Source: an uncultured Bacteroides sp. (lineage in GTDB: Bacteria; Bacteroidota; Bacteroidia; Bacteroidales; Bacteroidaceae). From it: 64,000 nucleotides of DNA. Below, in pieces: positions 17,547-26,805 of the stretch. Both the position numbers and the translations under genes were made by a program. The notes under the pieces were generated by a model. It was not told where the DNA came from. It ran no database searches and saw only the letters and a program-made list of their open reading frames with translations. Within the stretch, counting starts at the first letter, position 1. Every line of letters starts with the position of its first letter. The DNA is taken from NCBI GenBank assembly GCA_949288715.1, contig CASELH010000005.1, positions 1-64,000 of the forward strand, in the 5' to 3' direction.

Positions 17547-18938
17547 ATGAAGAACAAATTTACTCATATCGCCCGCCTCGCCGCGCTGCCCCTGCTGCTG
17601 GCCGCCTGCCAGAACGACGGACTGCCTCTGCCGGAGCCGACGCCATCGGCCGGGCTGTCCACCATCGCCTTCCAAATCAAGGCGGAAGGAGCCGCGACGC
17701 GCTCGTATCCCGAGAACCCGCAGACCGAACAGGACAAAGGAGCCGTGCAGCACGCTGACGGTGTGCGCCTCTACCTCTTCCGCCACGGCAGCGACGGAAA
17801 AACGTACTTCGCCGGCTACGAGGAAGTGCCCGACTGGAACAGCCTGCCCATCACCGACGGAGGACAAGCCATAGGGAACTACGAGGGCATCACCACCGTC
17901 ACCCGCAGTTACACCCTGAAAACCCGTCTGCAACCCTTCACGGAGTACACCGTGCTGGGCATCGGCTATGAGAAGGATGCTGACCAGAGCGGCACAACCC
18001 ACGTGGCTGCTACTACCGGCGGCAACAGCCACCTGTACGGCGACTATGCCGAATATGCTGAAGATGAGCTGCTTGCAAGCCTCACGGCCGACGTCCTACC
18101 CGAAGATGGTAGCGTTGGAAGCCCAGCGAGCGAGCCTTTCAACGGTAGCGAGGTAGCGTTGAAAGCCCTCGTCAGCCGTCTTTCAACGCCACGGGGCAAG
18201 GCCGACATCCAGCGCAGCGAGTACTTCACCGGCACCGTGACGGCCATCACCGAAAGCAACGGGTGCCTGCCCGACAAAACCCTGGTGCCCATGGAGCGCC
18301 GCGTGGCCGGACTCAGTGCAAAATTCCGACTGAAGAACTTCAGCCGGCAACCCGGAGGCGTGGCCGTGATGCTCTACGCTGACCAAAACAAAGCCGTGCC
18401 CACCCTGCAACAGGAACAACAAGAGCCCTTCTTCAACGACTATACTGAAGACCCGCTAACAACCTCCTCGACAGCAAGCGAGTGGAAAGCAAATCTTGAA
18501 GCAAATCCGCAATGTATCGTTTTTTTAGACATTATTGACGACAACGCTGCAGAGGAAGGGACGCAAACAAATCAAACAAATGCCAATGGCGAGTGGGTGA
18601 CGGAAGAAAAGTCCGTCTACCTGCTCCCCATTCCCGCTCCCGGCTATGAGGACGAGAAGAACTACACCCTGGCCGCCGTGGTCTATAACCAGGAAGGCAA
18701 GGTGATTTGCACCAAGCGCGCCGCGCTGAATGTGGGTACCGGCCCTACGGCCCAACTCATCTTCGCCACCAACCTGGGCACGGGCATCGTGGACGACGAG
18801 TCTTACTACCGCTACCCCATCATAGCCAACCGCTTCTACCGCTTCGACGGCCTGGCATTGCAGTTCGACCCCAGCAACCCCTTCGAAGTCATCGTGGAGA
18901 ACGGCTGGGAGGGCGAGCCGGAAATGGATTTTGAGTAA
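17547..18938 (+). CDS. Fimbrillin-family lipoprotein subunit
   Basis: A 463-residue predicted lipoprotein (LLLAAC, Cys21) with a candidate processing arginine at residue 52 (AATRSYPEN). Fimbrillin-like strands include GVRLYLFRHGSDG, EYTVLGIGYEKDA and MERRVAGLSAKFRLKNF, the last corresponding to the second-domain entry of type V pilins. It ends in FEVIVENGWEGEPEMDFE. Codons near 18136-18165 form an inverted repeat (CTTTCAACG ... CGTTGAAAG), suggesting a short palindromic insertion that stays in frame. It is the first of six closely spaced subunit genes and is probably a minor subunit. Confidence 0.75.
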   Translation: MKNKFTHIARLAALPLLLAACQNDGLPLPEPTPSAGLSTIAFQIKAEGAATRSYPENPQTEQDKGAVQHADGVRLYLFRHGSDGKTYFAGYEEVPDWNSLPITDGGQAIGNYEGITTVTRSYTLKTRLQPFTEYTVLGIGYEKDADQSGTTHVAATTGGNSHLYGDYAEYAEDELLASLTADVLPEDGSVGSPASEPFNGSEVALKALVSRLSTPRGKADIQRSEYFTGTVTAITESNGCLPDKTLVPMERRVAGLSAKFRLKNFSRQPGGVAVMLYADQNKAVPTLQQEQQEPFFNDYTEDPLTTSSTASEWKANLEANPQCIVFLDIIDDNAAEEGTQTNQTNANGEWVTEEKSVYLLPIPAPGYEDEKNYTLAAVVYNQEGKVICTKRAALNVGTGPTAQLIFATNLGTGIVDDESYYRYPIIANRFYRFDGLALQFDPSNPFEVIVENGWEGEPEMDFE

Positions 18939-18969
18939 GAAGTTTTGTAAGAAGTAAAGAAGATAAAAG

Positions 18970-21411
18970 ATGAAGAACAAGTTTATTTATATGGTCCGCA
19001 TGGCCGCACTGCCCCTGCTGCTGGCCGCCACCGCCTGCGAGGACACCCTCATCGCCCCGGCACCCGGCATAGCGGGCGACGGCCCTACCCTGACCCTCAC
19101 CCTCGACAACAACGAGGAGAAGGCCGGCACACGCAGCAAGCTGGCCAGTTCCGCCCCCACCAACCACGTCACCACAGTGCGCATCCTTGTGTTCCAACAC
19201 AGGGACGGACAGACTGATGACCCCGTCTACGTCGGACAGGAAGACCCGGACATCAACTGGCTGAACTATGGCGGTGAAACCGTAGAGGTGGGCCAACGCT
19301 CCCGCATCACCTACCGGCTGAACTACCCCTTCGAGAAGGGTGCCACCTATACCCTGCTGGGCGTGGCAATGGATAAGGGCTTTGATGATGACTATACCCT
19401 GGATGTAGAAGGTAAAAACCTCAGCAACGCCGTGGCCATACTGAAGGATGGCAAGACGGGAACCGACATTGCCAAGCACGAGTTCCTCACCGGCACCACC
19501 ACCTTCACCCACGAGGGACGCGACACCCACATCGACGACCTGCTGATGAAACGCCGCGTGGCAGGCATTCTGCTCTATGTGACCGATGTGCCGCAGACCA
19601 TGACGGGTAGCAACGGCGATTGCCGCACCACCGCCATCCGCCTGCGACTGGGTGAGAAGGATAATGTAACCCTACAGCAAAACAAGTCCGTCACCCTCTA
19701 CCGCGACCTGGAGGATGAAGACTGGACGGAGCCCGACAACACACAACAACCGCTGGAAAGCAGCAATGTGCTGACGACCATCGACATCAGTAGCTGGACA
19801 TATACCCCGAACAAAGAATGCTACATGGAGACAATAGACGGAGTGGAGCAAATCAAGAAATCCGCCCCTACGGGCCTCTACATCCTGCCTCTGGCCACCG
19901 ACGGCTCCACCCCCACCCTGCAAGTAAACATCGTGGGCAAGGCGGACAGCGACGGCGATGGCACACCTGACAACGATGCCACGGAAGAAGTACTGAAAAC
20001 CCTCACCGTGCAGAACATGAGCGAAACAGGCCAACCCACCGCCTTCAGCCTGCGCAGCAACTACATCTACAGCATCGGCAAATACAACCCCGACCAAGAC
20101 ATCGACCAGCCCATCAGCCTGCTGGGCGAAGCCATCTATCTGGAGGTGCTGCCATTCACCAGCGTGCCGACGGAGCACGAATTCGGAGAGGCGCGGGTGC
20201 ATGCGCTGTTCAATGAAGAAGACACCATCTACGACTGCATCAACCAAGAGTTTACGGTAAAAGTGCTTCCCCCGCTGACAACGGTACGCAGCAGTGTGAC
20301 AAAAATCACCTTGACTCCCTTGTCCACAACGTATGTCATGAACAACGAAGGGAAATTTGTTGCCGTAGAAGAAGATGCGGAACTCTCAACAACAGATCAA
20401 CAAAACTATTATAACAATTGGCTTTACGTCAAATCAAACAACGGCGAATATATGAACGCAGGCGAAATCAATTTAACCGATAAGCTAAAGGGTAACGAAG
20501 GATGCCAATTGGACTTCTTCATCTACGACTATGCCCGCCCCCGCAAGGATTGGGGTTGGAAAGTGGAAGACTTTGCCTCAGATGAATACTCATGGCAAGG
20601 CGATAATGATGAGATAGAACGAATCAACAACGACATACGGTATAAAGAGTTGGTTTTGGCCACCACCATCCAGTGGAACAATGAAGAGATTACCAAATAC
20701 GACACCCTGCGTGTCCGGCAGTATAACACGATAACAGTGTATTACAATCCCAAAACCGGAGACGACGAAGCCCCCACCTACTGTGGTTTCAGACGGTATG
20801 ATGTCTATAGGGATGATGCAGAGCCGGGGGATGCAGAACCACAGGCAAGCTATGCATGGAAATTTACGGAAAGTGCTACAGTTAATGGTACTATATATGT
20901 AACACCCAATAAATATTATGCTACTGGTTCCCTATACAATGGTTCTACGAACTTATCCATAATTTGTAATGGAGGCTATATGTACTGGGATGACGAATGG
21001 CCTGAAAGTGCCATGGAACATGGACAATCGCTTTTTAGGACAATTGGTAATGATGGAAAAATTAAATCTCACGTAATAGGAACTGATGAAAGGAATAATG
21101 GTGAAAGCTGGTATTTGCCTGCCAAATACGAAATGGAAGGCCTCATGATCATGGCATCTTACAATAAATCCTTTACACCGATAGTCACCAATATTCATCC
21201 CGCTGAATCTAAAGATGATGTGATGTTTTGGTATTGGACTTCAACATTACCTGATGGCGATGTCGTAGATCGCCAGAACAAAGCGATTGCTTATCATTAT
21301 ATAAAAGAAGATAATGGGGAAAAATATGATAATACCAGCTACGACAGGGACAAGACAGCATTTATCCGTCAAGCCCGTCGCTTCCCGGAAGAATATCAAT
21401 ATGGATATTGA
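18970..21411 (+). CDS. Large fimbrillin-like lipoprotein with a DUF1566-like C-terminus
   Basis: An 813-residue lipoprotein (TAC, Cys23) with a candidate processing arginine at residue 55 (KAGTRSKLAS). The N-terminal half is a fimbrillin fold (TTVRILVFQH; YTLLGVAMDKG; MKRRVAGILLYVTDVP). The C-terminal third (GESWYLPAKYEMEGLMIM; DDVMFWYWTSTLPDGD) resembles DUF1566/FGE-like modules with the WYLPA and W-S-T signature. Such fusions are typical of accessory or tip subunits of type V pili. Base composition falls clearly after about 20,280: the distal half is AT-rich compared with the first 1.3 kb. This suggests that the C-terminal part was acquired or exchanged separately. Confidence 0.75.
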   Translation: MKNKFIYMVRMAALPLLLAATACEDTLIAPAPGIAGDGPTLTLTLDNNEEKAGTRSKLASSAPTNHVTTVRILVFQHRDGQTDDPVYVGQEDPDINWLNYGGETVEVGQRSRITYRLNYPFEKGATYTLLGVAMDKGFDDDYTLDVEGKNLSNAVAILKDGKTGTDIAKHEFLTGTTTFTHEGRDTHIDDLLMKRRVAGILLYVTDVPQTMTGSNGDCRTTAIRLRLGEKDNVTLQQNKSVTLYRDLEDEDWTEPDNTQQPLESSNVLTTIDISSWTYTPNKECYMETIDGVEQIKKSAPTGLYILPLATDGSTPTLQVNIVGKADSDGDGTPDNDATEEVLKTLTVQNMSETGQPTAFSLRSNYIYSIGKYNPDQDIDQPISLLGEAIYLEVLPFTSVPTEHEFGEARVHALFNEEDTIYDCINQEFTVKVLPPLTTVRSSVTKITLTPLSTTYVMNNEGKFVAVEEDAELSTTDQQNYYNNWLYVKSNNGEYMNAGEINLTDKLKGNEGCQLDFFIYDYARPRKDWGWKVEDFASDEYSWQGDNDEIERINNDIRYKELVLATTIQWNNEEITKYDTLRVRQYNTITVYYNPKTGDDEAPTYCGFRRYDVYRDDAEPGDAEPQASYAWKFTESATVNGTIYVTPNKYYATGSLYNGSTNLSIICNGGYMYWDDEWPESAMEHGQSLFRTIGNDGKIKSHVIGTDERNNGESWYLPAKYEMEGLMIMASYNKSFTPIVTNIHPAESKDDVMFWYWTSTLPDGDVVDRQNKAIAYHYIKEDNGEKYDNTSYDRDKTAFIRQARRFPEEYQYGY

Positions 21412-21446
21412 CAATGCCCCCAAGCATAACGACATAACCTACAACA

Positions 21447-24026
21447 ATGAAACATAAAACAACCATAAGAATGAAAAAGATACTGACCCTGCTAAGCGCC
21501 CTCCTTGCCCTGACTGCCTGCCAGGACGACCTGGGACTGCCCTCGCAAGGCGGCGACACAGCGGACGGCCTGACGGACATCTACCTGGCCCAACCGGACA
21601 TGCCCCTGGTCATCACCCGCGCCGACGGCTCTACCGACGAGGAAGACAGCCGCGTGGAAAGCGTCATCCTCTTTGTATTCGACCAGGACGGCAACCTGCT
21701 CAACCAGGAGCCCGTGCAACAAAGCGTCACACCGGTAGACCCGAACCCCGAAAACGGCAATCCCCGCTACCGCTTCCGCGCCTACCTGCCCAAAGACCGC
21801 GCCTCCCTCTACGCCGTCTGCAACTACGATGCGCCCGACGAGCTTATCAGTTTCGTAAAAAACTTGGGCGAAATAAATGGGCAGAAATATGACAACGCCA
21901 AAGAAGCCCTGCAAGCCTACGTCACCCCCGCCATTGCCTCGGCCGAGGATGCCTACAAGGGCGTGTATGTGATGGAGGGGCACACGGAGGACTTTGAGAA
22001 CGACGACATCACCATCCCGGTGAAACGCATCCTCTCCCGCCACACCTTCACCATTACCTTCGACCCTGTGGTAGAGGGCGACGGCTTCAAGCTCAGCTCC
22101 GTATCGCTGTTCAACGTGCCCCGCATCTCCAAACTGGTGGATGACCCAAGCTATACATTCGGCGACGAAGATGCTGCCGATGCCGACCGCTATACCAACT
22201 GGATGGGCGATGCCGTCTACTCGGTAACAGAGTCCAACTTCACCGACTACTACTTAGGCGCCGACCCCGGCGATTACGCGACAGGAGAGCAAGCCACCGA
22301 CACCGAACTGCTGGACGTGCAGCAAGGCACCGATAAAGAAGGGCACGACACCTACACCGCCACCGCCCACCTCTACGAGAACCGGCGCGGCGCAGAGCCG
22401 GCAACCGAAGTGGATGCCGCCCTGCTGATAGATGCCGCCGGTGTGGGCGACGATGTGGGCTATCCCGAAGACGAACGCGAGAGCATCCGCCAACTCTTCA
22501 AACGCGCCCTGGCATTGGGCGAAAGCCCCTATAATGAGGGTCAAAAAGGCATCGAGAAGCACCCCTACGCCACATGCTTGGTCATCGAAGGACTGTATGA
22601 CCGGGCAGACGAAAATGCCGCCGACGCGCGTGTCCGCTACTTCATCTATTTAGGTCACGACAACTACGGCGACTTCAACGTGCAGCGCAACCACAACTAC
22701 GAGTACGACATCACCATCAAGGCCGCCGACCGCTTCGACACCCGCGTCAAGACACAGAACCTGGCCAAACTGGCAGTGACCGTCAGCAAGGAAAACGAGC
22801 CTTTCGATGCCCACTTCAACGTGCGCGAGGCGCTCATCTACTCCAGCCTGGACTGGGAGGTCTATGTGGAAAACCCCGACGCGACGCCCTGGCTGGAAGT
22901 ATCCACTTCGGCCACCTACATCCCGCGCCCCCTGGGCAACGACCTGACGGGCTACGAAAGCAACCTCAACCTGCCGAACGGCAACAACGACGAGGGCCGC
23001 GTCTACGCCCAATACCGCCTGAAAGGCCGGGAAAGTCTGAAGTACTTCTACATCCACACGGATGAATATGTGCCCAAGACCAGTGAGCCGGATGGTAACG
23101 GCAGCCTCAAGCCCCGTACGGGCAAAGTGATTGTGAAGTGCGGCACAGGTTCTGAGGCTATAAATGAGGAAATCACCGTCACCCAATACCCCGCCCAGTT
23201 GGTGGAGGTCACGGCATGGGACATCAACCAGGCCAAAAACGTGACGCGCCGCTTCTTTGTGGAACGCATTGTGGAAGAGAAGTACAAGAATTGGGGCTTC
23301 ACCCACTTCTGGAACCTGACGCTGGACAACCTTATCTCCACCGGCAACTACGACGGACTGAACAATACGCGCAAGGAATACGTTTCCGCCATTTGGGGCG
23401 ACAAGGACAGCCAGTCGTTTGAATACCGCACCGAAACCATCGGCGACCCTGCCCCCTTGGAGCTGAACGGCAAGCAGAATGCCGCCGACTGGGAGGAAAC
23501 CGAGGAAGGAGCAGAGGATGATGACGTGTTCGACCCCGCTCTGAAAGGTGACGATGCCATCTTCAACCTTTCCTCATCCTACGCCTTGGGGTATGCCTTA
23601 GCCAAAAACCGCGACCGCAACGGCAACGGGCGCATCGACTACAACGAAATCATGTGGTACCTGCCCGCTCGCGAACAACTAGCAGCCATCTGCGAGGCAC
23701 TCAACAGTGGCCGACTGAAGGGCACGGACTATGAAGAGACTAACGGATACCCGACGGGCAGCAAACCCGCCTTCAGCGGCAACTACTGGAGCAGTACGCC
23801 ATCCGTGGCCGACAAATATGGCATCACCACGGGCCGCGCCTACTACCATACGTTCTCCACAGGTGACGGGAAGAGCGGCATCGGTCTGCGCGACCAATCG
23901 TTCAACGTCATTGTCTGCCGCAATGCAGACGGCTGGACCGGCCCCGAAACGGGCGGAGGCTCGGGCGACGTGAACATCGATCCCGACTGGAGCGAAGAGC
24001 CTGACGTCAACATGCCGGGCAAATGA
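21447..24026 (+). CDS. Large fimbrial accessory lipoprotein (DUF4906-like) with a DUF1566-like C-terminus
   Basis: An 859-residue lipoprotein; a second possible ATG at 21471 also gives a good signal (LLALTAC). A candidate processing arginine follows at VITRADGS, residue 50 from the second start. The N-terminal part is fimbrillin-like (VESVILFVFDQDGNL; ASLYAVCNYDAPDE; VKRILSRHTFTITFD). The middle resembles DUF4906, with a BACON/Ig-like stretch near RTGKVIVKCGTGSEAI. The C-terminus (NEIMWYLPAREQLAAICEAL; SGNYWSSTPS) is a DUF1566-like module as in the preceding gene. It is probably a tip or minor subunit. Unlike its neighbour it is GC-rich throughout. Confidence 0.75.
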   Translation: MKHKTTIRMKKILTLLSALLALTACQDDLGLPSQGGDTADGLTDIYLAQPDMPLVITRADGSTDEEDSRVESVILFVFDQDGNLLNQEPVQQSVTPVDPNPENGNPRYRFRAYLPKDRASLYAVCNYDAPDELISFVKNLGEINGQKYDNAKEALQAYVTPAIASAEDAYKGVYVMEGHTEDFENDDITIPVKRILSRHTFTITFDPVVEGDGFKLSSVSLFNVPRISKLVDDPSYTFGDEDAADADRYTNWMGDAVYSVTESNFTDYYLGADPGDYATGEQATDTELLDVQQGTDKEGHDTYTATAHLYENRRGAEPATEVDAALLIDAAGVGDDVGYPEDERESIRQLFKRALALGESPYNEGQKGIEKHPYATCLVIEGLYDRADENAADARVRYFIYLGHDNYGDFNVQRNHNYEYDITIKAADRFDTRVKTQNLAKLAVTVSKENEPFDAHFNVREALIYSSLDWEVYVENPDATPWLEVSTSATYIPRPLGNDLTGYESNLNLPNGNNDEGRVYAQYRLKGRESLKYFYIHTDEYVPKTSEPDGNGSLKPRTGKVIVKCGTGSEAINEEITVTQYPAQLVEVTAWDINQAKNVTRRFFVERIVEEKYKNWGFTHFWNLTLDNLISTGNYDGLNNTRKEYVSAIWGDKDSQSFEYRTETIGDPAPLELNGKQNAADWEETEEGAEDDDVFDPALKGDDAIFNLSSSYALGYALAKNRDRNGNGRIDYNEIMWYLPAREQLAAICEALNSGRLKGTDYEETNGYPTGSKPAFSGNYWSSTPSVADKYGITTGRAYYHTFSTGDGKSGIGLRDQSFNVIVCRNADGWTGPETGGGSGDVNIDPDWSEEPDVNMPGK

Positions 24027-24049
24027 TAACCCTTAACGCAACAACAATT

Positions 24050-25030
24050 ATGAGACAGAAACTGACATACCTCTGCGGACTGGCAGCCCTCGTGCTGCTG
24101 GCCGCTTGCCAAAACGACGACCTGCCCAACGGCGGTAACCACACCACCGAGACAGCCGCCGCCACCTTCCACGTCTTCACCCGCGCCGCCCAGCAACCGG
24201 ACGGCAACCAGGAGGTGCGCCTCTACGTGGCCGAACGACGCCAGGAGAACGACCAGGATGAACTGTATGCCTCGGCCATACACGACGTGAGCAACGGCAG
24301 CTTCCTACTGGAGCGCATGACCGCCCAGTGGTACAAACTGGCCTTCATCGCCGTGCCCGACCTGCTGGAAGATAAGCTTCCCGCCATCCCGGCAGACAGC
24401 GCCTTCAACGACCTGACGCTGGACTACAGCCCCGTACTGACACGCAACGACCAGCCGGAGGATGACGACACGGAAGACCTGGCCATCTACCGCACAGTTA
24501 TCGACCGCTGGCTGATGCCCGACGAACGACTGACGGAAGACGTCACCCTGAAGCGCATCACCGGCCGCCTCATCTTGGATATGGGCATCTTGAACGACCA
24601 GTTTCCTACCCGGGTACAAGAAATCAAGGTGGAACTGGCAGGCGTCCCCAGCACGGTCTACCTGCGAGATAAGGGCAATGGGGAAATCATTTGTGACCTC
24701 CCTCAACCATGCACTTATACCTATAATAATATAGACTGGGACAGCAAAGACCACTTCCGCGCCTGCTTCAACCTGCTGCCTTATACCATCGGGACAGACG
24801 ACACCAAGGCCACGGTGACAGTGACGCTGGAAGGCGAAAACGAAACAATTGAATTCCCCTTGGTGCAAGGCAAGCACAACACCGGCGAGGCCAACGCCAT
24901 CGAAATCAAGCCCAACGTCCTCACCACGGTTTACTTCCGTGGCATGGAGAGCAACGAGTTTGAAGTGCGCTACGCCGGCTTCGACGGGATGAGTATCGAG
25001 GTGGAAGATGAATGGAATGGATGGAAATGA
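24050..25030 (+). CDS. FimB/Mfa2-family lipoprotein subunit
   Basis: The ATG at 24050 gives 326 residues, starting 23 bp after the preceding stop. The longer frame from 24023 overlaps that stop and is rejected. The lipobox is LLAAC (Cys20) and a candidate processing arginine is at residue 45 (HVFTRAAQQP). Fimbrillin-type strands are visible: QEVRLYVAERR, WYKLAFIAVPD, LKRITGRLILDMGI and HFRACFNLLPYTIGT. It is likely a minor subunit or adaptor in the fibre. The lipoprotein start (QNDDLPNGG) is very like that of the serpin at 48575-49825 (QNDDLPDGG). Confidence 0.75.
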   Translation: MRQKLTYLCGLAALVLLAACQNDDLPNGGNHTTETAAATFHVFTRAAQQPDGNQEVRLYVAERRQENDQDELYASAIHDVSNGSFLLERMTAQWYKLAFIAVPDLLEDKLPAIPADSAFNDLTLDYSPVLTRNDQPEDDDTEDLAIYRTVIDRWLMPDERLTEDVTLKRITGRLILDMGILNDQFPTRVQEIKVELAGVPSTVYLRDKGNGEIICDLPQPCTYTYNNIDWDSKDHFRACFNLLPYTIGTDDTKATVTVTLEGENETIEFPLVQGKHNTGEANAIEIKPNVLTTVYFRGMESNEFEVRYAGFDGMSIEVEDEWNGWK

Positions 25031-25046
25031 AGAATAACAACCGATT

Positions 25047-26792
25047 ATGATGAAAGCAAAACTATACACCCTCTGCACGGCCGCCCTGCTGCTGGCCGCC
25101 TGCACCAACGACCCGATGGAAGACATCGTGAGCCCGGGCACTGAGACACCGGGCCTGACCGACATGCCCGAAGGCTCGTACGTGATAGACTATACCCCCA
25201 CCACCGACACACCCGGCACCCGCGCCGATGGCGACGGACCGATACAGTCGCTGGACTACCTGCTGTATGCCAGCACGGACGGCAGTGAAGGCAGCTACAC
25301 CCTGACGAAACGCCGCCCCATCCCCGACATCAGCCTCAGTACCACCTGGCCCCTGACCCGCGAACGCATGACGTGGGCACAACGCCAGGCGCTGAAAGAC
25401 ACGCTGGAAACTGGCAAGTTCTACAAAGCCGTCTTCGTGGCCAATGCAGCGGACTGGCTGTGGGATAACGATGCCAATACCGGTGCACCTACTACTAACG
25501 AGAACTTGCCCACTACATCCGATAAAGTCTTAAAGAACGCCAACCTGGATGGCAGCACGACAGCCCCCAACTTCAACGACGCCCGCCTGCTGCTGCCCAC
25601 CGCCGAGCAAGGCAGCTTCAACGAAAGCAACATGTACTACCTATGGACGGGAGACATCAAGCCCACCGAATCCCACTACGACAAGAACCACCCCGCACAG
25701 ATGAGCATCGTGCTGCAACGGATGATTAATAAGGTGGAAATCAGGCTGGAGGAGGCGGTGACGGAAGGCATTGCGGACAAAGGAAGTGTAAAAGCGTATG
25801 TGGAAGGTGAATTGGAAGCGTTCTACAATGAACACTATACCAATACTGAGGATGAAAACACTGCAAACTGGGGCGAGATAGGCAAACCGATTGCTTCATA
25901 TTTAACTAACAAAGCCAATAGCATAACGAAAGTTGGGACTTACAATGAAAAAGACTGTAAAGAAGCTTTCAAAAATGATTGGTTAGGAAACATAGATAAA
26001 CAACGTTTGGTCGTAGCAGATATTATCAGTTGTTCAGAAGACAAGCCTTGTACAAGTGAAGCTCCTTGTGCCAAACACTGGTTTATTGAACAAACGAAAG
26101 ACGATTTCATTACCCGTTGCGATTGGTCAACTGTTCAAAGCATAGATGTCATTTACGATAAAGCCAATTTCCCGCAAGCCATCGGTTTTGATAAGCAATA
26201 TAAGGCAGAAAGCACAGAAGATTCCCCGACACTGACGGTTGAAAGAAGTGCTGACAACCGCTTTATTTTCTACACCTATGGCTATAATGCTGATGAACCT
26301 GTGAGCTCGGCTTTAGCTACAATCAAGTCTTTGGAATTCAAGTCTACAGGAGGGGAATTCACTGCTAATTGTGGCATTATTCCCGGAAAAGATGCGAACC
26401 TGACGGGAGGAAACAGATCTATCTATATTAGTTATAATCCTATGGCAAAACTGAGTCTCAGTGAAACAGACAAGGCCACCTATACAAGAACTAATTACGA
26501 CCTGCAGAAGGCAATGAATTGGAACTGGACAGAGGGTGATACTGATTGTAACTTCGATTATGGAAATGGAGTTGTCATAGGTGGATGGCACGAAGACGAT
26601 ATGATAGAGTGGGTTAACTACACAGTTTTCGCATCAGATGCTACTACTCCTGAATCTACTTCTGACGATGGATTCCGCCTAATTACATTAACGCTTGAAA
26701 ATATCCCCTTAGTGGATTTCGAGGATGTTTGGACCACCCAAGACGCCACAGCCATCGACACCCAAGTCCTCAGTGACCCCGTAGAACCCTAA
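25047..26792 (+). CDS. Fimbrillin-like lipoprotein with an AT-rich central block
   Basis: A 581-residue lipoprotein (LLLAAC, Cys19) with a candidate processing arginine at residue 59 (PGTRADGDG). Fimbrillin-type strands include QSLDYLLYASTDG, FYKAVFVANAADW and MSIVLQRMINKVEIRL. The middle part of the gene, about 25,720-26,690, is much richer in A+T than its first 650 bp and its last 100 bp. The encoded region has cysteines (SCSEDKPCTSEAPCAKHW) not seen in the other subunits. This mosaic pattern suggests replacement of the exposed distal domain. It starts 16 bp after the preceding gene and is followed 13 bp later by the last subunit. Confidence 0.7.
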   Translation: MMKAKLYTLCTAALLLAACTNDPMEDIVSPGTETPGLTDMPEGSYVIDYTPTTDTPGTRADGDGPIQSLDYLLYASTDGSEGSYTLTKRRPIPDISLSTTWPLTRERMTWAQRQALKDTLETGKFYKAVFVANAADWLWDNDANTGAPTTNENLPTTSDKVLKNANLDGSTTAPNFNDARLLLPTAEQGSFNESNMYYLWTGDIKPTESHYDKNHPAQMSIVLQRMINKVEIRLEEAVTEGIADKGSVKAYVEGELEAFYNEHYTNTEDENTANWGEIGKPIASYLTNKANSITKVGTYNEKDCKEAFKNDWLGNIDKQRLVVADIISCSEDKPCTSEAPCAKHWFIEQTKDDFITRCDWSTVQSIDVIYDKANFPQAIGFDKQYKAESTEDSPTLTVERSADNRFIFYTYGYNADEPVSSALATIKSLEFKSTGGEFTANCGIIPGKDANLTGGNRSIYISYNPMAKLSLSETDKATYTRTNYDLQKAMNWNWTEGDTDCNFDYGNGVVIGGWHEDDMIEWVNYTVFASDATTPESTSDDGFRLITLTLENIPLVDFEDVWTTQDATAIDTQVLSDPVEP

Positions 26793-26805
26793 AAAACAAA
26801 CAGCA

